37,795 nucleotides of DNA from CAZPZZ01 sp964591245. GTDB taxonomy: Bacteria > Acidobacteriota > Vicinamibacteria > Vicinamibacterales > UBA8438. The notes under the pieces were generated by a model. It searched no databases. It saw nothing but the letters and a program-made list of their open reading frames with translations, and was not told where the DNA came from. Both the position numbers and the translations under genes were made by a program. Location of the stretch: NCBI GenBank assembly GCA_964591245.1, contig CAZPZZ010000027.1, positions 1-37,795 on the forward strand, in the 5' to 3' direction. Numbering within the stretch: the stretch's first letter is position 1; every line of letters begins with the position of its first letter. Below, in pieces: positions 31,454 through 37,795 of this stretch.

Positions 31454-32365
31454 CTATTGAATAACGACTTGCACCATGGGGGACTCAATCTGCGCGACGT
31501 CGAAGACACGTTTCGGCTCGACCACAACCGCCAGATTGTAGCTACCAGATGACAGGTCGGCAACGTCGAGCCAGGCCTTCACCACATCATGCTCGAATGC
31601 CGCCATCTGGTCAGGGGTTCCGTGCACGCTCACTGTAGGTGGCACGATAGCCGGAGCCATGTCGAGCGAGGAATTCCTGATCCGCACAGGCACATCAGCG
31701 CCGCGGCGTTCAACCAGTGCCTGAGTGATCTCTACAGTCACCTGAGCCTGGCGCGGTGTACTCAAACGGAGATACGGATCCGAAACCCCAATGGTGACAG
31801 TACGCTCAATCGTTGTGGTGGCACCGGTAACGTCGATGAGTTCGGTGACCGCCCCCGTGAGTCGCCCCAGACGACTCCGCGGACCGACCACCTCGACCGT
31901 TGTCGGCTCGGTAGAAACCCGACCGACGACAAACCCGGGAGCCGGCGTCCCCTCAACCCGCGGCATTACCGGAGTACTGCGCGGCGGCCCCAACTCCTCA
32001 AGAATCAGCGACACACTTGAGGGGGTGACCTGTGTTACCTGGACGCCACGTGGAACCTGTACGCGGCCCACGTTCATATCGAACATCCGATTCCCCGTAC
32101 GTTCGTCGCGCAGATCAATTATCGCCATCACTTCGCCAAACTGGAGCCGCCGAAGGGTCCCGGAGGCACCACGTAGCCGCACTTCGACAGTTTCTGGCGG
32201 ATTACCGACGATTTCTACCGCGTCTGGAAAATTCTCAAAGACGAGTGGAACTCGCAGTCCCCGTTCCGCGATCGGATCGCCGGCAACAAACAGCCACAAT
32301 ACGACCGACAAGCCAACCGCCAGCATTTTCAGCCAAAAATTTCGAAACATGGTGATTGCGATCAT
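31454..32365 (-). CDS. cdaR: CdaR (YbbR-domain) regulator of diadenylate cyclase
   Basis: 303 residues from ATG 32365, which overlaps the cdaA stop by four bases (ATGA). An N-terminal membrane anchor (FWLKMLAVGLSVVLWLFVAG) is followed by several YbbR repeats exposed outside: LRVPLVFENFPDAVEIVGNP with ETVEVRLRGASGTLRRL, then later VEVVGPRSRLG and TVSVHGTPDQMA. CdaR binds CdaA and modulates c-di-AMP synthesis. It sits in the standard cdaA-cdaR-glmM order. Confidence 0.94.
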   Translation of the reverse strand: MIAITMFRNFWLKMLAVGLSVVLWLFVAGDPIAERGLRVPLVFENFPDAVEIVGNPPETVEVRLRGASGTLRRLQFGEVMAIIDLRDERTGNRMFDMNVGRVQVPRGVQVTQVTPSSVSLILEELGPPRSTPVMPRVEGTPAPGFVVGRVSTEPTTVEVVGPRSRLGRLTGAVTELIDVTGATTTIERTVTIGVSDPYLRLSTPRQAQVTVEITQALVERRGADVPVRIRNSSLDMAPAIVPPTVSVHGTPDQMAAFEHDVVKAWLDVADLSSGSYNLAVVVEPKRVFDVAQIESPMVQVVIQ

Positions 32366-33183
32366 CCGTCCAAACTCCGCTGCGTCGCACTGCCCTGAGG
32401 CCTACCGCGACGGAACATCAGCACCTCCAACTGACGCTGAAGCTGCCCTGGACTCAGGTCCTGTTCGATCCGTCCGTCCATGGCCAATGACACCTGGCCA
32501 GTCTCTTCCGAAACAACCAAAGCAATCGCATCGGTTTCTTCGGTCAACCCGATCGCGGAACGGTGTCGAGTCCCCAGGTTTCGAGCGACCTGTGGATTGA
32601 CCGTCAAGGGAAGAAAGCACGCGGCCGCCGCAAGACGATTCTCCTGAATCACCACGGCACCGTCATGCAGCGGGGATTCCGGACGAAAGATGCTGACAAG
32701 CAGGTCATAGCTGACCTCGGCGTCAAGAGGAATACCACTCTCGACATAGTTGCGAAGTCCAAGCTCACGCTCGATGGCCACAATCGCACCCACTTTCTGT
32801 TCGGCAAGCATACGCAGCGCAACCACGATCTCTTCGAGCGTTTCGTCGGATGTGGCAGATCGCCTCAGATACCGGATAAACGGAGCACGACCGAAGTGGG
32901 CCAACGCACGGCGGATATCACCTTGAAACAACACAATCGCGGCAAATACGACATACCCGAACATGTCGCGAATGAGCCAATTCAGAGTTTGCAGCGGAGT
33001 GAACTGCGAGGCGTAGTACAAGAGCACGAGTAAGCCACCGCCCAGAAAAATCTGGAAGGCATGAGTCCGCCGCATCAACTTGAACAATTCGTAGATCAAG
33101 AAGGCCACGATCGCAATGTCAATCAGGTCCCACCAACTGACACGGTCCATCTGTATCGCGCTGGTCAGATTTTCTAATATCAC
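32362..33183 (-). CDS. cdaA: Diadenylate cyclase CdaA
   Basis: 273 residues from GTG 33183, which has AGGGAG six bases before it; a TTG at 33210 in the same frame is less likely. Makes cyclic di-AMP from two ATP. Three N-terminal membrane helices (LIDIAIVAFLIYELFKLM, IFLGGGLLVLLYYASQF and MFGYVVFAAIVLF) precede the DAC domain: the catalytic DGA in SPLHDGAVVIQ, the phosphate-binding RHR in LGTRHRSAIGL and the residues VVSEETGQ. c-di-AMP controls osmotic and cell-wall balance. Coupled to cdaR by overlap. Confidence 0.97.
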   Translation of the reverse strand: MILENLTSAIQMDRVSWWDLIDIAIVAFLIYELFKLMRRTHAFQIFLGGGLLVLLYYASQFTPLQTLNWLIRDMFGYVVFAAIVLFQGDIRRALAHFGRAPFIRYLRRSATSDETLEEIVVALRMLAEQKVGAIVAIERELGLRNYVESGIPLDAEVSYDLLVSIFRPESPLHDGAVVIQENRLAAAACFLPLTVNPQVARNLGTRHRSAIGLTEETDAIALVVSEETGQVSLAMDGRIEQDLSPGQLQRQLEVLMFRRGRPQGSATQRSLDG

Positions 33184-33243
33184 CGACCTCTCCCTGCCGT
33201 GCTCAACCAACCAGGCAAGTGTGGCCTCCTCACAAAAAATTGT

Positions 33244-34125
33244 CTAGAGTTCTTCGGCTGCGGCACGCAAACGGTCAGCCACCGCAACCGCTTGCATCAT
33301 CTCTCGAACGCTATGAACCCGCACAAGGTGCGCCCCTTCGAGCACAGCTGCCACAACGGCCGCTGCGGTGCCCCACTCGTCCTCGCCCGGGCGCCCCTCC
33401 CCCTCGGTAGCCAAGAATGACTTGCGGGAAGGTCCCACCAACACCGGTCGATCGAGCGCCGCGAGCCGCCTGATTGCCATCAAGGCTGCATAGGAGTGTC
33501 CGGCGCGCTTGGCAAAGCCGAGGCCAGGATCAACAAGGATCTGTGAATGCGGTATTCCGGCGTCGACCGCGAATTTGACTCGTGCGTCCAGTTCCACGGA
33601 GATCTCTTCCCCGACATCGTCGTACCTGGCCTCCTGATACATATCGCGCGACCGGCCACGATTGTGCATCAGCACCAGCGCAGCACCCTGCCGTGCCACA
33701 ACCTCCGCCAGTGCGGGCTCGTAGAGTAAACCCGACACGTCATTGACAATCGTTGCTCCAAGATCGATGGCAGCGCGGGCCACCTCCGCCTTATACGTAT
33801 CAATGGAGATCGGTACCGACACACGCCCTGCCAACTTTGTAAGCACCGGTACAACGCGCGCTAACTCCTCTGCCTCCGATACGGGAGCCGCTCCGGGACG
33901 GGTCGACTCCCCCCCCACATCCAGCACCGCCGCACCGGCCTCTTGCATCTCGATCGCGTGAGCAGCTGCCCGTTCCGGATCTTTCCATGCGCCCCCGTCG
34001 GAAAACGAGTCTGGTGTCGCATTCAGGATCCCCATCACCAATGTCCGGGCACCGAGTACGAGGGGCTCTGCACCAGGCAGCAAAATGGTGTAGTGCTTCC
34101 TGGGTGTCACCACGTCAACCGCCAC
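33244..34125 (-). CDS. folP: Dihydropteroate synthase
   Basis: 293 residues. Joins p-aminobenzoate to 6-hydroxymethyl-7,8-dihydropterin pyrophosphate in folate synthesis; the target of sulphonamides. Motifs: VMGILNATPDSFSDGG, LDVGGESTRPGAAPVSE, IDTYKAEVARAAIDLGATIV, NDVSGL, LVLMHNRG and LVDPGLGFAK. The C-terminus has LVGPSRKSFL and the phosphate-site VRVHSVREM. It opens with GTG at 34125 without a clear Shine-Dalgarno, so the first 25 or so residues are uncertain. It sits 60 bases upstream of cdaA and 181 bases after ftsH. Confidence 0.97.
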   Translation of the reverse strand: MAVDVVTPRKHYTILLPGAEPLVLGARTLVMGILNATPDSFSDGGAWKDPERAAAHAIEMQEAGAAVLDVGGESTRPGAAPVSEAEELARVVPVLTKLAGRVSVPISIDTYKAEVARAAIDLGATIVNDVSGLLYEPALAEVVARQGAALVLMHNRGRSRDMYQEARYDDVGEEISVELDARVKFAVDAGIPHSQILVDPGLGFAKRAGHSYAALMAIRRLAALDRPVLVGPSRKSFLATEGEGRPGEDEWGTAAAVVAAVLEGAHLVRVHSVREMMQAVAVADRLRAAAEEL

Positions 34126-34306
34126 GCCAAACGTTCATGCGTACGCACCGGAGAAGAACTCCCCATCGTCGTATGCAGCTGGTATCGAGAACCTAACACC
34201 GGAGGGAAACACTCTTCACCGAGCGAGGCCCGCGAGAAGAAGTCATTCAGTGAGTGGCAAACGCGACTCCGGTCACGGAAGCCGCGCAGTGCTCAAGCTC
34301 GGCAGA

Positions 34307-36214
34307 TCACTCCTGCGGCAGGGGTTTGCCAAGCGGAGGTACGACCGGAGGTATCTCTGTTTCTGAGCTGGTCGGCTGATCTGGCGTAGCCGGCTCAACG
34401 ACAAGCGGTTCCTCAAGCGTGAGCCCTGAAACGATCCGCGTCACCTGCTCGCCGGACAACACCTCACGGGTCAGCAATTCTTCCGCGATCCGCATCAGTT
34501 CAGGCTTCTTGTCCTGAAGAATAGAACGAGCTCGATCATAGTTCTCAGTGACGATCCGCTTGATCTCCTGGTCAATCCGGATGGCGGTTTCCTCACTGTA
34601 TTCCTTGCTCTGAGCAAAGTCGCGCCCGAGGAAAATTTCCTCACCTTCTTTTCTGCCGAAGGTCAGCGGACCTACTGCCTCACTCATACCCCACTCACAC
34701 ACCATACGACGGGAGAGGTCGGTAACACGGTCAAGATCGTTGCCAGCGCCGGTCGTCACGGTGGTGTTTGTGATTTCCTCCGCAATGCGCCCACCCAAGA
34801 GCACGGCTAGCTGATCGTGCAGATACTCTGTCGAATAGTTGTGTTTGTCGTCGAGCGGTAATTGCTGAGTCACTCCCAAAGCCATGCCACGCGGAATGAT
34901 AGTGACCTTGTGGACAGGATCCGCATGTTCAAGCTTGACGCCAAGCAGGGCATGTCCCGCCTCGTGGATCGCGGTGATCTGCTTCTCTTCATCGCTGATG
35001 ATGAGCGAGCGTCGTTCCGAGCCCATCATCACTTTGTCCTTGGCGAACTCAAAATCCTGCATCCCGACCGTCTTCTGGTTATATCGCGCGGCATTGAGCG
35101 CCGCCTCGTTCACCAGATTAGCCAGATCCGCCCCACAGAACCCTGAGGTGCCCCGAGCGAGTACTTGCACATCAACGTCATCCCCCAAGGGAATCTTGCG
35201 CGTGTGGACATCGAAGATGCCAGCACGACCCTTTACATCGGGCCGGTTCACGACGATACGACGATCAAAGCGCCCCGGGCGAAGCAACGCCGGATCGAGT
35301 ACGTCTGGGCGGTTGGTTGCCGACACAAGAATGACGCCCTCGTTAGACTCGAACCCGTCCATCTCGACGAGAAGTTGGTTAAGCGTCTGCTCGCGCTCAT
35401 CATGCCCGCCACCCAGTCCAGCACCGCGATGCCGCCCCACAGCGTCGATCTCGTCAATAAAGACAATACAGGGCGCGTTCTTCTTGCCTTGCTCGAACAG
35501 GTCGCGCACACGAGAAGCCCCCACACCGACGAACATCTCGACGAAGTCGGAGCCACTGATGGAGAAAAACGGGACATTGGCTTCCCCGGCCACGGCTCGA
35601 GCCAACAGGGTCTTTCCGGTTCCCGGAGGCCCCATGAGCAACACGCCCTTCGGGATTCGACCACCTAGCTTCTGGAACTTCTGTGGCTCACGCAGAAACT
35701 CGATGATCTCCTGTAACTCGTCCTTCGGTTCGTCAACCCCCGCCACATCTTTGAAAGTGACTTTTTTCTGTGTGTTCGAAGAAAGCTTGGCTCGGCTCTT
35801 ACCAAATGACAGGGCCTTGTTGCCCCCGCTTTGGACCTGCCGCATGAAAAACACCCAGAAGCCAATGATCAACAGAATCGGCGCCCAGGAATACAGCAGT
35901 GTTGCCCATGGGCTCGCCACTGCCTCCTTCGCCTGAATGACCACGTCCCGCTCTATGAGCTTATTCGCCAGCCCCTCATATTGCGGTGGCGCATACGTGC
36001 GGAAGGTCTCGCCGCTCGATGATGTCCCGGCAATCTCATTCCCGGTAAGCTCGACCCGATCGACCTGACCGGTCTCGACCCACCGGATGAATTCGCTGAA
36101 CGCAACCGGGCTTTCGCCGGCTCGGAACTGAGACGACAGGTTCCAGATCGCAACCACCACGACCACCAGAACCATCCAAAACAGCAAGCTGCGCGTCGTC
36201 GAGTTCACAGACAA
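34307..36214 (-). CDS. ftsH: ATP-dependent zinc metalloprotease FtsH
   Basis: 635 residues, inner-membrane AAA+ protease for unneeded or misassembled membrane proteins and short-lived regulators. Two membrane helices (SLLFWMVLVVVVVAIWNL and TLLYSWAPILLIIGFWVFFM) flank a small periplasmic domain. The AAA module has GPPGTGKT, IVFIDEIDAVGRHRG and the second region of homology NRPDVLDPALLRPGRFDRR. The zinc site HEAGH and the late Asp motif (GNDLDRVTD) are present. The proline-rich tail ends in IPPVVPPLGKPLPQE. It overlaps the tilS stop by ten bases. The 181-base gap to folP holds no recognisable signal. Confidence 0.98.
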   Translation of the reverse strand: MSVNSTTRSLLFWMVLVVVVVAIWNLSSQFRAGESPVAFSEFIRWVETGQVDRVELTGNEIAGTSSSGETFRTYAPPQYEGLANKLIERDVVIQAKEAVASPWATLLYSWAPILLIIGFWVFFMRQVQSGGNKALSFGKSRAKLSSNTQKKVTFKDVAGVDEPKDELQEIIEFLREPQKFQKLGGRIPKGVLLMGPPGTGKTLLARAVAGEANVPFFSISGSDFVEMFVGVGASRVRDLFEQGKKNAPCIVFIDEIDAVGRHRGAGLGGGHDEREQTLNQLLVEMDGFESNEGVILVSATNRPDVLDPALLRPGRFDRRIVVNRPDVKGRAGIFDVHTRKIPLGDDVDVQVLARGTSGFCGADLANLVNEAALNAARYNQKTVGMQDFEFAKDKVMMGSERRSLIISDEEKQITAIHEAGHALLGVKLEHADPVHKVTIIPRGMALGVTQQLPLDDKHNYSTEYLHDQLAVLLGGRIAEEITNTTVTTGAGNDLDRVTDLSRRMVCEWGMSEAVGPLTFGRKEGEEIFLGRDFAQSKEYSEETAIRIDQEIKRIVTENYDRARSILQDKKPELMRIAEELLTREVLSGEQVTRIVSGLTLEEPLVVEPATPDQPTSSETEIPPVVPPLGKPLPQE

Positions 36215-37608
36215 TCTCCTACAGATTTGACCTTTAAGGTTAGCATGCTTCTTGTGTCAGTAGTGACCCGAAAATCATCCCCCAGGCCCAGGCCCACAAC
36301 CCAAATGATCCGATCTTCTGCGTCAACCACGAGCGGAATCCGATCTCGTGCGCCCCGGCTAATCTTCCGGTCCACTAGAAAGTCCTGGAGCTTCTTCCGG
36401 TGCCCCCCGAGGCCGCAAGGACGCAGGCGGTCACCCGGCCGTCGATTGCGAACAGTCAAATGTCCGCCAACCGGCATTCGCACGGCTACCTCCCTCGGCG
36501 ACGAGGGAACCGCTCCTGCTGGCGTCACCTCCGCACTGATCTCCACCCCGGCTTCGGGCACGGCTACCAGGCCCGGCACTTCCAAACGATAGTGAAACGT
36601 TACGACCCGCTCCGCGACGCCACGCCCCTTTCGGGCAACGACGCGAACATCACCCTGCACACGCTCCGCCCGGCACCCTGGAAAATCGACGCATGTGGCG
36701 CCTGAAGTCTCGTCGACCAGCCGTCGAAACCGCTCCACATGCTCAAAGCCAATGTCTCCCCGGCCCGACACCCTGGTCAGGGCCTCCCGCACGATGCGTC
36801 GGCTCAGCGCGGGAGGCAGCGCCGACAACGACGCTACGCTCATCGCAATCCCACCTTCTATTCTTTTGACGACGCGCGACGCCTCTTGGTCTGCGCACTG
36901 TGCCAACCACTCATTATCCGCCCGAGCAATCTCAGCCTCGCGAGACAACACCGCCGCGATATTCGGCGAAAACTCTCGTAGCATGGGCATCAGCACATGA
37001 CGTACCCGATTCCTGGGTATTCGAGTGTCAAGATTGGAAGGGTCCTCTCTAAAACCAATTTGCCGCAAACCAAGGTACTCACGCAACTCACGCCGAGTCA
37101 CACCGAGCAACGGCCGGATGATCCGGTCGCGATGTGGCCGCATCGCGGAGAGCCCCGCAGCCCCCGCCCCGCGCACCATCCGCAGTAGCACGGTTTCCGC
37201 CTGGTCATCCATCGTATGAGCCAGCGCCACATGGCGAGCTCCGACTCGATCAGCAGCCCGGCCGAAGCAGGCATGCCGCACCCGATGCCCTGCATGCTCG
37301 ATAGAGATCTGGTCCCTGCGCGCGACCTCCGCCACATCGAACGTCTCAACCACACAAGGCACATCGAACTGTGCCGCAAGACGACGACAGAACCGCTCGT
37401 CTTCATCACACGCCGGAGGTCGCAACAGATGGTTCACATGCACGACCCCCGCCAAGGCGACATGCCCCTCTGCCGCCAACTCTGCGAGCAGATGCAGCAG
37501 GGCCACCGAGTCACCCCCACCCGACACAGCCACTGCAATCCGACCAGCCGGAGGAATCAGCGACTGCTCACAGACGAACCGCCAGACGCGCTCGGCATAT
37601 GGAGTCAT
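36205..37608 (-). CDS. tilS: tRNA(Ile)-lysidine synthase
   Basis: 467 residues from ATG 37608; the frame goes further upstream without similarity. Attaches lysine to C34 of tRNA-Ile(CAU), which turns a Met-reading anticodon into an AUA-reading one. N-terminal PP-loop: IAVAVSGGGDSVALLHLL. Other typical parts: VHVNHLLRPPACDEDERFC, ALAHTMDDQAETVLLRMVRG, RIIRPLLG and DPSNLDTRIPRNRVRH. The C-terminal domain has VRNRRPGDRLRP and KKLQDFLVDRKISRGARDRIPLV (split). It lies next to a tRNA with a CAT anticodon and just before ftsH, a gene order conserved in many bacteria. Confidence 0.97.
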   Translation of the reverse strand: MTPYAERVWRFVCEQSLIPPAGRIAVAVSGGGDSVALLHLLAELAAEGHVALAGVVHVNHLLRPPACDEDERFCRRLAAQFDVPCVVETFDVAEVARRDQISIEHAGHRVRHACFGRAADRVGARHVALAHTMDDQAETVLLRMVRGAGAAGLSAMRPHRDRIIRPLLGVTRRELREYLGLRQIGFREDPSNLDTRIPRNRVRHVLMPMLREFSPNIAAVLSREAEIARADNEWLAQCADQEASRVVKRIEGGIAMSVASLSALPPALSRRIVREALTRVSGRGDIGFEHVERFRRLVDETSGATCVDFPGCRAERVQGDVRVVARKGRGVAERVVTFHYRLEVPGLVAVPEAGVEISAEVTPAGAVPSSPREVAVRMPVGGHLTVRNRRPGDRLRPCGLGGHRKKLQDFLVDRKISRGARDRIPLVVDAEDRIIWVVGLGLGDDFRVTTDTRSMLTLKVKSVGDCL

Positions 37609-37662
37609 GACCCGTCGGAACAGTACGACTGACTCGCGGGGGCGAGCAGACGACCAAGCGGC

Positions 37663-37696
37663 AACCCGCCACAACGCACATGACGCGTAGCGGGTT
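37663..37696. other. 7-bp inverted repeat between tilS and the tRNA
   Basis: AACCCGC (37663-37669) and GCGGGTT (37690-37696) form a stem with a 20-base loop. On the plus strand it is followed by a short T run; on the minus strand, the transcribed one, the tRNA 3' end is followed by TTTT and then this stem. It may be a processing or weak termination signal. Confidence 0.3.
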
Positions 37697-37716
37697 TTCC
37701 GCCAGAGCGAGGAAAA

Positions 37717-37793
37717 TGGTGCCGGTGCAGGGACTTGAACCCCGGACGCCGCGGATATGAGCCGCGTGCTCTAACCAGCTGAGCTACACCGGC
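37717..37793 (-). tRNA. tRNA with CAT anticodon (Met, elongator type most likely)
   Basis: 77 bases including an encoded CCA. All parts pair: acceptor GCCGGTG/CACCGGC, D arm GTAGCTCAGCTGGTTAGAGCA, anticodon stem CGCGG/CCGCG with loop CTCATAT, and a T arm with TTCAAGT. The anticodon is CAT. The first acceptor pair G-C rules out the usual initiator mismatch, so it is elongator Met or the TilS substrate tRNA-Ile2. The D arm and loop look more like elongator Met, but adjacency to tilS leaves Ile2 open. Confidence 0.95.
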
Positions 37794-37795
37794 GA

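Noticed and set aside
34884..35936. A 350-codon open frame on the plus strand
   Set aside because: It lies entirely within ftsH on the other strand, has low-complexity Ser/Pro/Arg-rich composition and no family features.
1..37795. CRISPR arrays, insertion sequences, phage genes, integrase or attachment sites
   Set aside because: No repeat-spacer pattern, transposase or integrase was found; the tRNA at the right edge is intact and shows no duplicated 3' end within the window.

Overview
The window looks like a scaffold from a GC-rich Gram-negative bacterium. It carries a Pal-type outer-membrane lipoprotein together with traits common in Gram-positives (PyrR, a PyrK/PyrD class 1B dihydroorotate dehydrogenase, a cdaA-cdaR-glmM operon). 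With the Gld-type ABC exporter, the LysW-like zinc ribbon and a bacterial microcompartment (BMC) locus, I infer an acidobacterium, perhaps class Vicinamibacteria. This assignment is inference and was not tested. A run of exactly 100 Ns at 26783-26882 is a draft-assembly scaffold gap. I saw no insertion sequence, prophage, CRISPR array or rRNA.

Left part (1-7200): a HAD phosphatase cut by the window edge, a convergent MATE exporter, then the envelope operon uppS-cdsA-dxr-rseP read on the minus strand behind a candidate promoter, and truA. Next (7300-16800): pyrE, two divergent glycosyltransferases, and a complete split UMP pathway. pyrR-pyrB-pyrC plus a DUF2400/TIGR02757 gene lie on the minus strand and pyrK-pyrD-pyrF plus a glutaredoxin-like gene on the plus strand. 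The pyrR leader holds an AGAGAGG hairpin that looks like a PyrR-binding element.

Middle (16800-23050): a 13-bp perfect hairpin ends the grx/pal convergent pair. Pal has an extreme proline linker. An orphan LysW-like zinc-ribbon gene lies divergent from a four-gene Gld-like ABC exporter operon (ATPase, ABC-2 permease, GldG-like, DUF4340) with a good sigma70-type promoter and an operator-like inverted repeat at the predicted start site.

23100-29200 is one long co-directional minus-strand block: membrane TPR protein, YHS-domain protein, class II aldolase with a long C-terminal extension, one BMC hexamer protein, three BMC pentamer (EutN/CcmL) genes, a 2-hydroxyacid dehydrogenase, nth, queE, queC. 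Its core is a compact, apparently incomplete BMC locus without an aldehyde dehydrogenase in view. The assembly gap hides the junction of two pentamer genes, so the reading frame running through the Ns is an artefact.

Right part (29360-37795): a minus-strand block read in the order tRNA(CAT), tilS, ftsH, folP, cdaA, cdaR, glmM, pdxJ. It links tRNA modification, membrane proteolysis, folate and B6 synthesis, c-di-AMP signalling and amino-sugar supply for the cell wall. Most genes overlap by a few bases or are separated by tens of bases, which indicates operons.
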